Notes under the pieces: model-generated | What the model was told of the DNA's origin: nothing | What the model saw: only the letters and a program-made list of their open reading frames with translations | Databases searched by the model: none | Translations under genes and position numbers: made by a program | Source: Aliivibrio sifiae | GTDB taxonomy: Bacteria; Pseudomonadota; Gammaproteobacteria; Enterobacterales; Vibrionaceae | Reading direction: 5' to 3' | Length of the DNA: 64,000 nt | Assembly: GCF_002954705.1 (NCBI RefSeq) | Contig: NZ_MSCO01000001.1 | Location: forward strand, 1,446,066-1,510,065 | Shown: positions 51,055 through 60,902 of the stretch, piece by piece | How positions within the stretch are numbered: the stretch's first letter is position 1 | Layout: each line of letters begins with the position of its first letter

Positions 51055-51082
51055 AAAGCCACACGTCTCAGAATGTGGCTTA
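51055..51082 (+). terminator. Hairpin downstream of the 60-aa gene
   Basis: AAGCCACA and TGTGGCTT pair around a 10-base loop and are followed by AATTTGG. The T-run is weak, so termination may be partial. Confidence 0.55.
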
Positions 51083-51083
51083 A

Positions 51084-51240
51084 TTTGGTACTGTTCGGGG
51101 TCATAACCGGACGACCTAACTATCTAATAAGACTGACTAAATTTCAACATTTTTCGATAACATTACGGTCAAAAAACAGACAAAAAACACGCTATTCAGC
51201 ATTTTTGTGAGGGGGGTAACATTTCCGCCCCTCTTTTTCC
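51084..51240 (+). ncRNA. Candidate small RNA with terminator
   Basis: GTTCGG-GGTCATAA-CCGGAC (about 51089-51108) forms a 5' hairpin; then about 90 unpaired AU-rich bases; then GAGGGG...CCCCTC followed by TTTTT (51206-51236), a strong Rho-independent terminator on the plus strand with no plus-strand gene of its own. No promoter was identified, so it may instead be the 3' end of the transcript from 50799. Confidence 0.4.
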
Positions 51241-51261
51241 TAAATAGATACGGTTTACTTT

Positions 51262-53304
51262 CTAACCAACCAAATTATTATACTGGTGATGCTCAGATTT
51301 GGTCGGTAAATAAATAATAAACGTTGACCCTTCCCCAAGCTGGGAGCGTGCTTTTATTTCTCCTCCCGTTTGACTGAGTAAACTTTGGGATACAGAAAGC
51401 CCAAGTCCTGTTCCATCACGCTTAGTCGTATAGAACGGATCAAATATTCGATTCAATTGTTCTGCATTTATTCCAGAGCCAAAGTCTTCAATCTCAATAA
51501 TTGCACCAAGCTCAATCTCTTCTTCATACCAAGTTCTACTGCGAATAATTAACTTACCTTTGCTGTTCATTGCATGAATGCCATTCATTTGTAAATTAAC
51601 TAGAACTTGCAGTAAATGGTGTCGATTTACTTCAACTTTTGGCGGTTGCTCAAAATCAAACTCAACTTCAATATCACGCTTATGTGAACCAGTTCGAACT
51701 AAAGTGACGCTCTCTTCAATAATCGGATTGATGTATTGCCACGTCACCTCATCTTGAATGCCACCCTGTCGACTGTATTGCAATAAACTGCGGGTGATAT
51801 TACGAATACGATCAATCTGCTCCATTATTGCATCGAGTTCTTCAGAAATAACATGAGCACCGTCACCGAGCTCATACTTAATCAGCTCGGCATTACCAAG
51901 AATAACCGCCGTTGGGTTATTGATCTCATGAGCAATACCTGCGGTTAACTCACCTAAAGACGCCAGCTTTTCACTCATCACAAGTTTATCTTGTGCTTGT
52001 TTCAATAATTTAATGTACTGCTCAAGCTCAATCGTCTTTTCATGCAAACTGGCGGTACGAGATTCAACTTTAGATTCTAATTCTTTAGAAGCACTTTGAA
52101 TCTCTATATTTCGTTGTTGCAATTGATCCAACATATTATCAAATTGCTGTGCAAGACTAGCTAATTCATGCCCATTATCTAGCCCTAAATCCCCAATTCG
52201 CCTTTCTTTTCCAAGCTGAACTGATTTCACCACATAATGAATTTTTTCAATTGGTTGAAAAAGATCTCTTGCTCCACGATGCACAAAAATAGTCGATAGT
52301 AATAGAGTGATGAGTATTGTCACCCCAGCTTCCACTAAATTCTGCAAGTATTGCTTAAGTAACGGCCATTCTAAATATCCGGTATACAACATACCTATGA
52401 CTTTATTATCCATGTCTTTTATTGGTTGATACGCAGAGATATACCAATCGTTGTAAACATAGGCTCGGTTAGTCCAACGTTCTCCATTTTCGACCACAAT
52501 TCTTTTTACTTCTGGTGAAACGATGGTTCCTATTGCTCGCCCTTGATTAAGCGATTTATTTGCAAAATCATTATGTAACGGAACATTAGTACTAATGCGT
52601 AAATCATCTAAAAACAGAGTAACAGTACCGTAATTATCTGCGGGTAAGTCTCCCTCAGGGTAAATAAGATCTCGAATCCTATCAACTAAGAGAGTGCTAT
52701 TATTAAGAATAATACCGCTATCAACTATCCACGCTAAATCCCCTTCTTTATCAAAAATAGGAATTAGCGTTCTACTCACTAAACCACGCTTTTCTATGCT
52801 GCCGTCTTTCTTATTAATCACTTGAACCTGAGTGCTCAACTGGGGATTAATATTATACAAATCCTTATTCGTCATTACCTGAAAAAAAGTACGAGAGATC
52901 CCTAAGGATAAGGCTTTTACTGATGACTCAGGAAGGTGCTTACTATAAGAAACAGGATGAACAACAATGAAATCAGAATTATAATTATCTGCTTGATGCT
53001 CAGCCCAATATTGAAGAGCTGGATCATTATCTTTCAATCTTATTTGAAATTGATATGACTCAACAAAACTACGAAGCTCTGCCTCTTGCTCTTGTTGTAA
53101 AAAATCAATGCTATTCTCTGCAACTGATAATTTACTGCCAACATCATTAAGTGCGTTTTGCCACGTATAATGCACAGACCAAAACGCAGTAATAATAACT
53201 AAAGCGAGTAAAGTTAAAAACAAAGGAACGGAGTTTAACCATAGCAAGCGATATCTCACCATGGTTTTTACTCTGTGTTTCCATAAAAGAGGAGATAACA
53301 TCAT
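51262..53304 (-). CDS. Sensor histidine kinase of sigma-54 two-component system
   Basis: The 680-aa product has membrane helix 1 (about 26-45), a periplasmic Cache-like sensor (about 46-320), helix 2 (about 323-341), HAMP (about 342-398), a coiled coil (398-440), the phospho-His 459 in LTAGIAHEINNPTAV and an ATPase domain with EIEDFGSGI and GTGLGLSVSQSLL. This is a DctB/NtrB-like layout. It overlaps the response-regulator gene by four bases. The signal might be formate or an oxyanion, given the neighbouring tupABC and the predicted fdh target; unproven. Confidence 0.9.
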   Translation of the reverse strand: MMLSPLLWKHRVKTMVRYRLLWLNSVPLFLTLLALVIITAFWSVHYTWQNALNDVGSKLSVAENSIDFLQQEQEAELRSFVESYQFQIRLKDNDPALQYWAEHQADNYNSDFIVVHPVSYSKHLPESSVKALSLGISRTFFQVMTNKDLYNINPQLSTQVQVINKKDGSIEKRGLVSRTLIPIFDKEGDLAWIVDSGIILNNSTLLVDRIRDLIYPEGDLPADNYGTVTLFLDDLRISTNVPLHNDFANKSLNQGRAIGTIVSPEVKRIVVENGERWTNRAYVYNDWYISAYQPIKDMDNKVIGMLYTGYLEWPLLKQYLQNLVEAGVTILITLLLSTIFVHRGARDLFQPIEKIHYVVKSVQLGKERRIGDLGLDNGHELASLAQQFDNMLDQLQQRNIEIQSASKELESKVESRTASLHEKTIELEQYIKLLKQAQDKLVMSEKLASLGELTAGIAHEINNPTAVILGNAELIKYELGDGAHVISEELDAIMEQIDRIRNITRSLLQYSRQGGIQDEVTWQYINPIIEESVTLVRTGSHKRDIEVEFDFEQPPKVEVNRHHLLQVLVNLQMNGIHAMNSKGKLIIRSRTWYEEEIELGAIIEIEDFGSGINAEQLNRIFDPFYTTKRDGTGLGLSVSQSLLSQTGGEIKARSQLGEGSTFIIYLPTKSEHHQYNNLVG

Positions 53305-54719
53305 GCGACCTCTTCACTCCACTCTTTAAATTTTCTCTCTAAAGTTTTACGAGCAACACCTAACTGCCTTGCTGCCGCTGACTTGTTCCCGTCATGCAAG
53401 TCAACAACCGTAATTATGTGCTTCTTTTCAACTTCTTTTAATGTCCACTGCTCAGGATATTCATCCATCTCTGGCATGCAAGTACATTCTGTTGGTTCTT
53501 GATTTAAAATCTGCGCTTGATTAGGTGATTGATGCAATGGCGTATCACCTTGTAAACTAGACCAATGCTCTACTGGTGGCTTTCCTAGTAAGATACAACG
53601 CTCAATCATGTTTTTAAGTTCACGAATATTACCAGGCCAATCATAATGAGCCATCGCGACGATATCTTCGTGTGCCCAATGAATAGGCTTTAATCCCATC
53701 TCTTTCGCTATCATGTGCGAGAAATGCTCAGTTAAACAGGCTAAATCGGCTTTACGTTCACGTAATGCAGGCAGAGAAACCGTTAATACGTTTAAGCGAT
53801 AAAATAAATCTTTTCTAAAATTACCCTTTTCAACTTCTTCTAGTAAATTACGGTTAGTTGCGGCAACAATACGAACATCAACGGGGATCTCTTTTTCAGA
53901 TCCAACAGGTCGAATAGCTTTCTGCTCTAACGCTCGAAGTAATGATGATTGCATCCCAATCGGCATTTCACCAATTTCATCTAAAAATAAAGTTCCACCG
54001 TTAGCAACTCTAAATAGCCCTTCCCGACTTTTTTTGGCTCCGGTAAATGCACCAGATGTATGGCCAAACAATTCACTTTCTAAAAGATCTGGGGCAATAG
54101 CACCACAGTTAAGAGGAACAAACGGACCATTTCGATTACTTAATTGATGTAAACCACGTGCAACCAACTCTTTACCCGTGCCAGATTCCCCTTCAATTAA
54201 CACCGCTGCATTTGATGGTGCAAGTTGAGCGATCATTTGTTTTAGTTGTAAGGTTTTATCTGCATTACCAATGATCTCTATTGGATTATTCTTTTCAATT
54301 TCTCTTTGCAATGCAAAATTAGTACGTTCAACAAGGCGACGATCCATACAACGCCTCACTGCTTGCAACATGTTTTCTAAATTAAATGGTTTTAAAATAA
54401 AATCAGCCGCACCTAAACGAAGCGCTTGGATCGCGGTATCTAACTCTGCGTATCCCGTCATAAATATAACGTCGTAGTTTCGAGAGTCACAAGCAATACT
54501 CTCTTGCCACTCTAATCCCGTTTGACCCGGTAAATTAATATCTAAAATAATAAGATCAAGATGGTGAGATTGACGGATAGCTTCTGCATCTTCAATAGTT
54601 CCCGCGGTATGAACTTGACCGAATTGTTTGCTTAATGCTTTTTTAAGTATGGTTTGCATACCTATTTCATCATCAACAACAAGAACTGAGAATGCGTGCC
54701 AATCTGATTTCGTGACCAT
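53301..54719 (-). CDS. Sigma-54 dependent response regulator, NtrC family
   Basis: The 472-aa product has a receiver (1-125; phospho-Asp 60 in LIILDINLPG, Lys in FILKPFN), an AAA+ domain (about 148-385; Walker A GESGTGKE at 177-184, GAFTGA at 223-228 for sigma-54 contact, FLDEIGEM) and a Fis-type helix-turn-helix (about 432-472; KSAAARQLGVARKTLERKFKEW). Cognate kinase gene overlaps downstream. Divergent from tupA, with the palindromic sites 54756-54827 between them. It is the obvious candidate to bind those sites and the identical ones at fdh. Confidence 0.93.
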   Translation of the reverse strand: MVTKSDWHAFSVLVVDDEIGMQTILKKALSKQFGQVHTAGTIEDAEAIRQSHHLDLIILDINLPGQTGLEWQESIACDSRNYDVIFMTGYAELDTAIQALRLGAADFILKPFNLENMLQAVRRCMDRRLVERTNFALQREIEKNNPIEIIGNADKTLQLKQMIAQLAPSNAAVLIEGESGTGKELVARGLHQLSNRNGPFVPLNCGAIAPDLLESELFGHTSGAFTGAKKSREGLFRVANGGTLFLDEIGEMPIGMQSSLLRALEQKAIRPVGSEKEIPVDVRIVAATNRNLLEEVEKGNFRKDLFYRLNVLTVSLPALRERKADLACLTEHFSHMIAKEMGLKPIHWAHEDIVAMAHYDWPGNIRELKNMIERCILLGKPPVEHWSSLQGDTPLHQSPNQAQILNQEPTECTCMPEMDEYPEQWTLKEVEKKHIITVVDLHDGNKSAAARQLGVARKTLERKFKEWSEEVA

Positions 54720-54755
54720 AATGTTTCCTAATTAAGAGTACTGACAGGGATTTGT

Positions 54756-54827
54756 GGGTCAAAATGTCCTAATTATTCTAACCTGTATTCTACAAAATGT
54801 ATCCTTTCTAATGAGACATTTTGTCCT
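54756..54827. promoter_or_regulatory. Upstream activator sites, tup operon
   Basis: GAGACATTTTGTCCT (54813-54827) and the reverse copy AGGACATTTTGACCC (54756-54770), with a weaker copy keeping the ACAAAATGT core at 54792-54800. Centres are about 100 and 156 bases upstream of the tup -24 element. Same motif as at 18837-18871. Confidence 0.75.
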
Positions 54828-54916
54828 AATCACATTTTTTGTAAGGTTTTTATGGCAGAATGCCATTCAATTATTTATATACCATTGTTTTATAGATAAA
54901 AGCATCAATTCAAATT

Positions 54917-54934
54917 TTGGCATAGTGATTGCTT
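54917..54934 (+). promoter_or_regulatory. Sigma-54 promoter of tup operon
   Basis: TTGGCATAGTGATTGCTT: GG (54919-54920) and GC (54931-54932) are 10 bases apart, matching TTGGCAC-N5-TTGC well. Start would be near 54944, about 60 bases before the tupA ATG. Confidence 0.8.
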
Positions 54935-55002
54935 TAATGCCAATGAGTCTATTCGTTTGAGACATTTACTAACGATATTACCTTTCATTACATGGATATA
55001 AC

Positions 55003-55824
55003 ATGAACAATAAAATCAGTACATTTTCAGTTATGGCTACACTGGCTCTTGGTTCTTTCTCTGCTGCGAACGTATATGCAGATGACGCAAGCACCATCCG
55101 TCTGGCAACAACAACGAGTACTTACCACTCAGGTTTATTAGATTATTTATTGCCTGAGTTTAAAAAAGATTCAGGTTACGAAGTTCAAGTGCTTGCAGCT
55201 GGCACTGGTAAAGCTCTTAAAATGGGCGAAAACGGTGACGTTGATTTAGTGATGACTCACGCGCCTAAAGCCGAAGCTGATTTTGTTGAAAAAGGTTATG
55301 GTATTGAGCCAAAATCATTAATGTACAATGACTTTGTACTTGTTGGTCCTAAAGCTGATCCTGCACATATTCATGGTATGAAAGATGTTACTGCAGCATT
55401 CAAAAAAATGGCAGAGACTGACGTAACTTTTGTTTCTCGTGGCGATGATTCAGGCACAAACAAAAAAGAATTGAATCTTTGGGCTCAAACTAAGATCGAA
55501 CCTAATTTCGGTGGTTACAAAGCGGTAGGCCAAGGTATGGGACCAACATTAAACATGACCTCTGAACTGCAAGCTTACACACTAACAGACCGTGGTACAT
55601 GGTTAGCTTACCAAAACAAATTAGATCTTGAGATCATGGTTGAAGGCGATAAACGTCTATTTAACCCATACCAAGTAATCCTAATTAACCCTGAACGTTA
55701 CAACAACTTAAACACCAAAGGTGCGCAAGTATTTAGTGACTGGTTAGTTAGCGATAAAGGCCAAGCAATGATCAACAGCTTTAAACTAAGCGGTAAACAA
55801 CTATTTACTGCGGACGCTAAATAA
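55003..55824 (+). CDS. tupA: Tungstate-binding periplasmic protein
   Basis: The 273-aa product has a signal peptide (about 1-26, cleaved at VYA-DD), then IRLATTTSTYHSGLLDYLLPEF with the TTTST oxyanion loop, DLVMTHAPKAE, FVSRGDDSGTNKKELNLW and GQGMGPTLNMTSELQAYTLTDRGTW, signatures of the TupA family. It binds tungstate (family members prefer W over Mo strongly) and passes it to TupB. First gene after the sigma-54 promoter. Confidence 0.93.
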   Translation: MNNKISTFSVMATLALGSFSAANVYADDASTIRLATTTSTYHSGLLDYLLPEFKKDSGYEVQVLAAGTGKALKMGENGDVDLVMTHAPKAEADFVEKGYGIEPKSLMYNDFVLVGPKADPAHIHGMKDVTAAFKKMAETDVTFVSRGDDSGTNKKELNLWAQTKIEPNFGGYKAVGQGMGPTLNMTSELQAYTLTDRGTWLAYQNKLDLEIMVEGDKRLFNPYQVILINPERYNNLNTKGAQVFSDWLVSDKGQAMINSFKLSGKQLFTADAK

Positions 55825-55827
55825 TTC

Positions 55828-56526
55828 ATGAGTATATTAGCCACCTCTCACGAAGCAATTCAATTACTGTTCAGTGGTGATACGGCATTATGGAGCATCG
55901 TTGGTGTTTCATTTTCTGTGTCATTATTTGCAATGGCGGTTGTATTACTCCCTGCTTTATTACTGGCATTTGCGCTTGCTTATGGCTCGTTTCCGGGACG
56001 GTGGCTGCTGCTCTCTATTATTAATACCTTACAATCAGTACCTACCGTCGTTATCGGTTTATTGTTGTATATGATGCTTTCTCGCTCAGGACCTCTGGGA
56101 GATTGGCAGCTACTATTTACGCAAGAAGCAATGGTCATTGGCCAAATGTTTATCTGCTTCCCTATCATGGTTGCTATGATGCATGGTGCATTTCAACACA
56201 GTGATCGCCGAGTATGGGAAACTGCGTTTACACTCGGCGCTTCATTACCGCGTGCTTTTGGTAGCTTAATTTGGGAAACTCGATTCCCTATCCTAGCCGC
56301 CGTTATTGCTGGATTTTCTCGGATCATTACCGAGGTTGGTTGTTCTATGATGGTCGGCGGTAACATCTTTAATGCTACACGAAACATTCCAACCGCAATC
56401 GCTATGGAAAGCCAAAAAGGCGCATTTGCTCAAGGGATTGCTCTTGGTATGGTGTTATTAATCTTAGCGCTAGTGTTAAACTTTTTACTCTCTATCACTC
56501 GTGGTAAAGGGTATTTACGTACTTAG
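55828..56526 (+). CDS. tupB: Tungstate ABC transporter permease
   Basis: The 232-aa product has five or six membrane helices (e.g. VVLLPALLLAFALAYGSF, TVVIGLLLYMML, IALGMVLLILALVLNFLLSI) and the ABC-coupling loop ETAFTLGASLPRAFGSLIWETRFPILAAVIAGFSR (about 132-166). It starts three bases after the tupA stop codon. Close to TupB/CysU-type permeases. Confidence 0.92.
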   Translation: MSILATSHEAIQLLFSGDTALWSIVGVSFSVSLFAMAVVLLPALLLAFALAYGSFPGRWLLLSIINTLQSVPTVVIGLLLYMMLSRSGPLGDWQLLFTQEAMVIGQMFICFPIMVAMMHGAFQHSDRRVWETAFTLGASLPRAFGSLIWETRFPILAAVIAGFSRIITEVGCSMMVGGNIFNATRNIPTAIAMESQKGAFAQGIALGMVLLILALVLNFLLSITRGKGYLRT

Positions 56527-56538
56527 TAGGCATAAAAA

Positions 56539-57246
56539 ATGACAATAAGAATTACTGCCGATAATCTATCAATGCGATTTAATGATCGTGTGCTTTTCCA
56601 CATCCCGCATTTGTCATTAGGGCCAAAAGAATCAGTCTATTTGCGTGGCGCTAATGGTGTGGGTAAAACAACACTGCTTAAGATTTTATCTGGTTTACAA
56701 ACCCCGACGGCAGGTAAGCTCAACCTTAATCAACCACACTGGACGGCTCGCCTATTAGGACGATCTGGAAATAATCAAATAGTCTACTTACATCAGAATC
56801 CATTTCTATTTGATGGTACGGTTTTCGACAACGTTATTTATGGCATGAAATACACCACCATGAATAAACTTGAAAAACGCAACATGGTGATCAATGCGCT
56901 ACGTATGGTAGGCCTTGAGACCTTAGCTGATGAACACATTTCCGTATTATCTGGTGGTGAAAAACAACGTGTCGCTATGGCTCGTGCGTGGGTATTAAAA
57001 CCTTCTATTTTATTAATGGATGAACCAAGCGCCAGCGTTGACCAAGAATCCATCGATTTATTGGTTATTATGGCAAAAGATCTGCTCGAACGCGGTTCAA
57101 GTATTGTCGTAACTAGCCATCAAACTAACGCCTTAACTGAAATTTGTCATCGCCAATGGACCATTTCAGACGCAAAGCTGATAGAATCTACCCCATTAAA
57201 AGTGATTGTTAGCAAGGATAAGTATGCTCCAGCCAAAGCAAACTAG
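56539..57246 (+). CDS. tupC: Tungstate ABC transporter ATPase
   Basis: The 235-aa product has Walker [12 protein letters not shown] (about 39-49), Q-loop VYLHQNPF, signature [15 protein letters not shown] (about 139-153), Walker [14 protein letters not shown] and His in VVTSHQ. Length is that of a single-domain ATPase. Its last 23 bases overlap mobA. Confidence 0.92.
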   Translation: MTIRITADNLSMRFNDRVLFHIPHLSLGPKESVYLRGANGVGKTTLLKILSGLQTPTAGKLNLNQPHWTARLLGRSGNNQIVYLHQNPFLFDGTVFDNVIYGMKYTTMNKLEKRNMVINALRMVGLETLADEHISVLSGGEKQRVAMARAWVLKPSILLMDEPSASVDQESIDLLVIMAKDLLERGSSIVVTSHQTNALTEICHRQWTISDAKLIESTPLKVIVSKDKYAPAKAN

Positions 57247-57808
57247 TTGGGTGATTTTAGCGGGCGGACAAGCCCGTCGCATGGGTGGCCAAGATAAAGG
57301 CTTTGTTTCATTTCAAAACAAACCTCTTATCGAACATGCAATAGAGATACTAACGCCTCAAACCGATCAGATTGCCATCAATGCTAATCGCAGTATCGAA
57401 CAATACTCAAGTTACGGCGTCACTTTTTCTGACCAGTTTAGCGATTACCCAGGGCCATTGGCAGGAATGCATTCTGGTTTAATCAATATGAATTCTGATT
57501 GGGTTGGTTTTATTCCTTGTGACTCCCCTAACTTACCTGACAACCTTGTTGCTTTATTGTGTGATGCGGTAAAAGAAGACACTGATATTGTGGTCGCTCA
57601 TGATGGCGAATACATGCAACCAGTTGTCACTTTAATGCATAAACGTATCATTCCTAAAATTGATGCTTTCTTAGCGCGCGGTGATAGAAAAATCATTCTA
57701 TTATACAAAGAGTGTAATACCGTCTTTGCTGATTTCTCTAATTACCCAAATGCTTTTATCAATTTGAATAGCCCTCAAGAACTCGAACAATTTGGATCTT
57801 TATTATGA
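57224..57808 (+). CDS. mobA: Molybdenum cofactor guanylyltransferase
   Basis: I place the start at the ATG at 57224 (AAGGA seven bases before), six residues inside the longest frame. The 194-aa product has [22 protein letters not shown], the nucleotide-binding signature, then [17 protein letters not shown] and [13 protein letters not shown]. It links GMP to molybdopterin to give the MGD form that FdhA needs. It overlaps tupC and mobB-moeA and so is in the same operon. Confidence 0.93.
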   Translation: MLQPKQTSWVILAGGQARRMGGQDKGFVSFQNKPLIEHAIEILTPQTDQIAINANRSIEQYSSYGVTFSDQFSDYPGPLAGMHSGLINMNSDWVGFIPCDSPNLPDNLVALLCDAVKEDTDIVVAHDGEYMQPVVTLMHKRIIPKIDAFLARGDRKIILLYKECNTVFADFSNYPNAFINLNSPQELEQFGSLL

Positions 57809-59586
57809 GCTTAACGACTGCGTCTATCCCACTATTGGGTTTTGCTGCTTATAGCGGCACAGGTAAAACGACATTACTAGAAAAGCTATTACCAAAACTG
57901 AATGAAATGGGACTAAAAGTCGCAGTCATCAAACACGCTCATCACAATTTTGATATCGACCAAGAAGGTAAAGACAGCTACCGTTTGCGTAAAGCCGGTG
58001 CAAGCCAAATGTTGATCAGCTCTCGTTTTCGTAATGCATTAATTACGGAAACACCTGATGAAGAAACCACCTGTCAGCAACTCATCAATAAGTTAGATCA
58101 AACTGAACTTGATTTGATTCTTATTGAAGGCTTTAAACAACTGCCATACACCAAGATTGAATTGCACCGTGATGAAGTCGGTAAGCCGTGGATCTTCCCT
58201 GAAGATGACAACATCATAGCTATTGCCGCAGACTCAAAAGCAGAATCTAAACTTCCTCAAATGGATATCAATGATACCGATTCAATCACTGCCTTCATTG
58301 TTGACTACGTAAAACAACACCAGCATAAACAACAAAGTGACTTATCTGCTAATTGTGATGAATTATCTCCTGCGTTTTTATCAGTTAGCCAAGGCAGAGC
58401 TAAGATTTTAGAGACTATTACACCTCTAAAATCAAAAAGTAATGTCTCTTTAGTTGAATCCATTAATGCATTAGCGGCTCAAGATATTTTATCGCCGATT
58501 AATGTTCCTCAGCATAATAATTCAGCAATGGATGGCTATGTGATTTGTGGTGATGACTTAGACCGTAATGACTACACAGTGGTTGCCGAGATCATGGCAG
58601 GACACAGTTACGATCCCCCTCTTCAACATGGTGAAGCAGCAAAAATCATGACAGGAGCACCAGTGCCACAAAATGGTAATGCGGTGATCATGCGTGAACA
58701 AGCTATTCAAGAAGGCAATCAAGTACGCTTTGATACTGGAAAATCTGGCATTCGTAAAGGCCAAAACGTCCGTTTAGCAGGTGAAGATCTGGCTATCGAT
58801 CAAATCTGTGTAGCTAAAGGCTCACGTATTACTGCCCCTGAAGTTGGCATGCTTGCTTCGCTTGGTATCGCCTCTATTCCTGTGTTTAATAAAATTAAAG
58901 TCGCTATCTTCTCTACTGGCGATGAAGTTCAAGCTCCAGGTGAAGCACAAAAAGCCAACTCTATTTACGATTCAAATCGCTTCACGTTAACGGCATTATT
59001 GCAGAAGATCGGTTGTGAAGTGATTGATTTCGGTATCATTGAAGACAGTGAAACCGCTCTAGAATCAACGCTTTCTCAAGCATCACAACAGGCAGATATG
59101 ATCTTATCTTCTGGTGGTGTGTCGGTTGGCGATGCCGATTACATCAAAACGATTTTAGACAAACTAGGCAATATTAACTTCTGGCGTATTAATATGCGTC
59201 CGGGTCGCCCTCTTGCATTTGGTCATATTGGTGATACTCCGTTCTTTGGTTTACCGGGTAACCCTGTTGCGGTAATGGTGGCGTTTTTACAATTTGTTGA
59301 GCCTGCATTACGTAAACTTCAAGGCGAAGACAATTGGCAACCAGAGACTTTTACGGCAATTGCTAAAGAGTTTATTCGCTCTCGCACTGGCCGAACTGAA
59401 TACAGCCGTGGTATTTACTCGATTAACCAAAATGGTCAAATGGAAGTAGTAACTACAGGTAAACAAGGCTCTGGTATTTTACGTTCAATGAGCGAAGCCA
59501 ATTGCTTAATTGAAGTGCAACCTGAGGTCGAATCGATAGATATTGGTCAGAAAGTAACAATTATTCCATTAGGAACAAGAGTTTAA
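57805..59586 (+). CDS. Fused MobB-MoeA cofactor protein
   Basis: The 593-aa product joins two proteins. Residues about 8-172 are MobB: Walker [64 protein letters not shown]. Residues about 192-590 are Moe[67 protein letters not shown]. MoeA inserts molybdate (or tungstate) into adenylated molybdopterin; MobB is a GTP-binding helper for MobA. Normal lengths for both parts (about 170 and 400), so the fusion is intact. Last gene of the tup operon, overlapping mobA by four bases. Confidence 0.93.
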   Translation: MSLTTASIPLLGFAAYSGTGKTTLLEKLLPKLNEMGLKVAVIKHAHHNFDIDQEGKDSYRLRKAGASQMLISSRFRNALITETPDEETTCQQLINKLDQTELDLILIEGFKQLPYTKIELHRDEVGKPWIFPEDDNIIAIAADSKAESKLPQMDINDTDSITAFIVDYVKQHQHKQQSDLSANCDELSPAFLSVSQGRAKILETITPLKSKSNVSLVESINALAAQDILSPINVPQHNNSAMDGYVICGDDLDRNDYTVVAEIMAGHSYDPPLQHGEAAKIMTGAPVPQNGNAVIMREQAIQEGNQVRFDTGKSGIRKGQNVRLAGEDLAIDQICVAKGSRITAPEVGMLASLGIASIPVFNKIKVAIFSTGDEVQAPGEAQKANSIYDSNRFTLTALLQKIGCEVIDFGIIEDSETALESTLSQASQQADMILSSGGVSVGDADYIKTILDKLGNINFWRINMRPGRPLAFGHIGDTPFFGLPGNPVAVMVAFLQFVEPALRKLQGEDNWQPETFTAIAKEFIRSRTGRTEYSRGIYSINQNGQMEVVTTGKQGSGILRSMSEANCLIEVQPEVESIDIGQKVTIIPLGTRV

Positions 59587-59618
59587 AGCACCTGAATAAC
59601 TTAAAATAACGCTAAATT

Positions 59619-59646
59619 TAGCCTCACTTTTGTGGGGCTTTTTCTT
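59619..59646 (+). terminator. Terminator of the tup-mob operon
   Basis: AGCCTCAC and GTGGGGCT form a stem with a TTTT loop, followed by TTTTTC. It lies about 35 bases past the mobB-moeA stop. Confidence 0.8.
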
Positions 59647-59801
59647 ATAAGGCTACATAAAAAACAATATCTGCATGGCACAAACTTCACTCTTATCACT
59701 CCCCGTAAACACTGAACAAATATCACACTTTACTTCCTGTTACACCTTCAATGAGAGCGCAAAATAGCTTAAAATAGAGGCATAAATTATAAGGAAGAAT
59801 T

Positions 59802-60851
59802 ATGAAAAACAAATGGTTAGGATTCGCTTGCTTACTACCACTATTAAGCGGCTGCAACGATGCGAACTCCTCTATTAGCGCATCAAGTGACACGGTATCA
59901 AAACAACAAATTGATACCATTATTACCAACATCAATAAGCAGTACCCTGATGCATCCAATGAATTAAAACAAAATGCATTAAACACTGCGGTTCGTGCTA
60001 TTGAGAATCTCGTGTTCGTAAAAGGCGGCAGTTTTGAGATGGGGGACTTTGGTGCTCCTTGTGAAATACCAAGCAGAACAAGAAATAGAATAGATTGGTC
60101 ACCAGATGTACAATGCCTAAGTTCATTCTTTAGTGTCAAAACAGGAATTGATAATTTACATAAAGTAACATTAGATTCTTATTCTATATCTGCTTATGAA
60201 ACCAGCTTTATGGATATGGAGTGGATGCGGCAGCTTAATAATTTACCAGTAGCTGCAACTGATTTTTCAACCCTATCAAATATGCACAGAGACTCTGAAC
60301 TATATCAGCAATATATAGCTAAACTAAATAATAGTGCAGCAGTTACAAAACATTGGCAAGAAGCAAAAAACTATTGCCAATGGTTAGGTGATGTGACTAC
60401 TTTACCTTTTGATTTACCAACCGAGGCACAATGGGAGTATGCAGCTCGCAGCCGCGGCCAAAAAAAATATTTTGCAACCAATAATGGCTACCGACAACTA
60501 CAAGGAAGTGATTATTATAATCCAAATACTGAGTATTACGTTGATTATAATGATGATGATGTTAACGCTAGCACAAACTCAGAAAAATATATTGGTCAAT
60601 GGCCTGCTAATCCATTGGGGATATACGGAATGAGTAACCAGATAAGTGAATGGGTTAATGATTGGTATTCTGCTGATTATTATCAAGAATCCCCAGAGTA
60701 TAATCCACAAGGACCAAAGGCTGGGAAACAAAAAGTCATGCGAGATGCCTCTGGTGCAATTATGGTTTTTGAACGATTCGATACAAAACCTGAATACTAT
60801 ACAGTGAGTTTTCGTTGTTCACTTCAGCAAGCAGCAACTATAAAGCCTTAA
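59802..60851 (+). CDS. SUMF1/FGE-fold lipoprotein
   Basis: The 349-aa product has a lipoprotein signal (MKNKWLGFACLLPLLSGC, lipobox LSGC) and a formylglycine-generating-enzyme-like domain (about 66-345): FVKGGSFEMGDFG, TLDSYSISAYETSF, AKNYCQWLGDVTTLPFDLPTEAQWEYAARSRGQ, GIYGMSNQISEWVNDWY and the final SFRCSL. In FGE relatives such domains act as modified oxidases or as ligand-binding modules; Cys use here is unclear. It converges with the LysM/T6SS-like gene, so it could be a periplasmic partner or immunity protein (inference only). Confidence 0.82.
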   Translation: MKNKWLGFACLLPLLSGCNDANSSISASSDTVSKQQIDTIITNINKQYPDASNELKQNALNTAVRAIENLVFVKGGSFEMGDFGAPCEIPSRTRNRIDWSPDVQCLSSFFSVKTGIDNLHKVTLDSYSISAYETSFMDMEWMRQLNNLPVAATDFSTLSNMHRDSELYQQYIAKLNNSAAVTKHWQEAKNYCQWLGDVTTLPFDLPTEAQWEYAARSRGQKKYFATNNGYRQLQGSDYYNPNTEYYVDYNDDDVNASTNSEKYIGQWPANPLGIYGMSNQISEWVNDWYSADYYQESPEYNPQGPKAGKQKVMRDASGAIMVFERFDTKPEYYTVSFRCSLQQAATIKP

Positions 60852-60863
60852 TCATATTTTATA

Positions 60864-60894
60864 AAAAGGCCTACAACCTTACTATAGGCCTTGT
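60864..60894. terminator. Bidirectional terminator between SUMF1 and LysM genes
   Basis: AAGGCCTA and TATAGGCCTT form the stem around CAACCTTAC, with A/T-rich flanks on both sides. Serves the convergent genes ending at 60851 and 60903. Confidence 0.75.
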
Positions 60895-60902
60895 TAGATT
60901 TA

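Noticed and set aside
51084-51120. tRNA-like or Qrr-like RNA
   Set aside because: No cloverleaf can be made, and the conserved Qrr core and its sigma-54 promoter are absent. Left only as an unnamed sRNA candidate.
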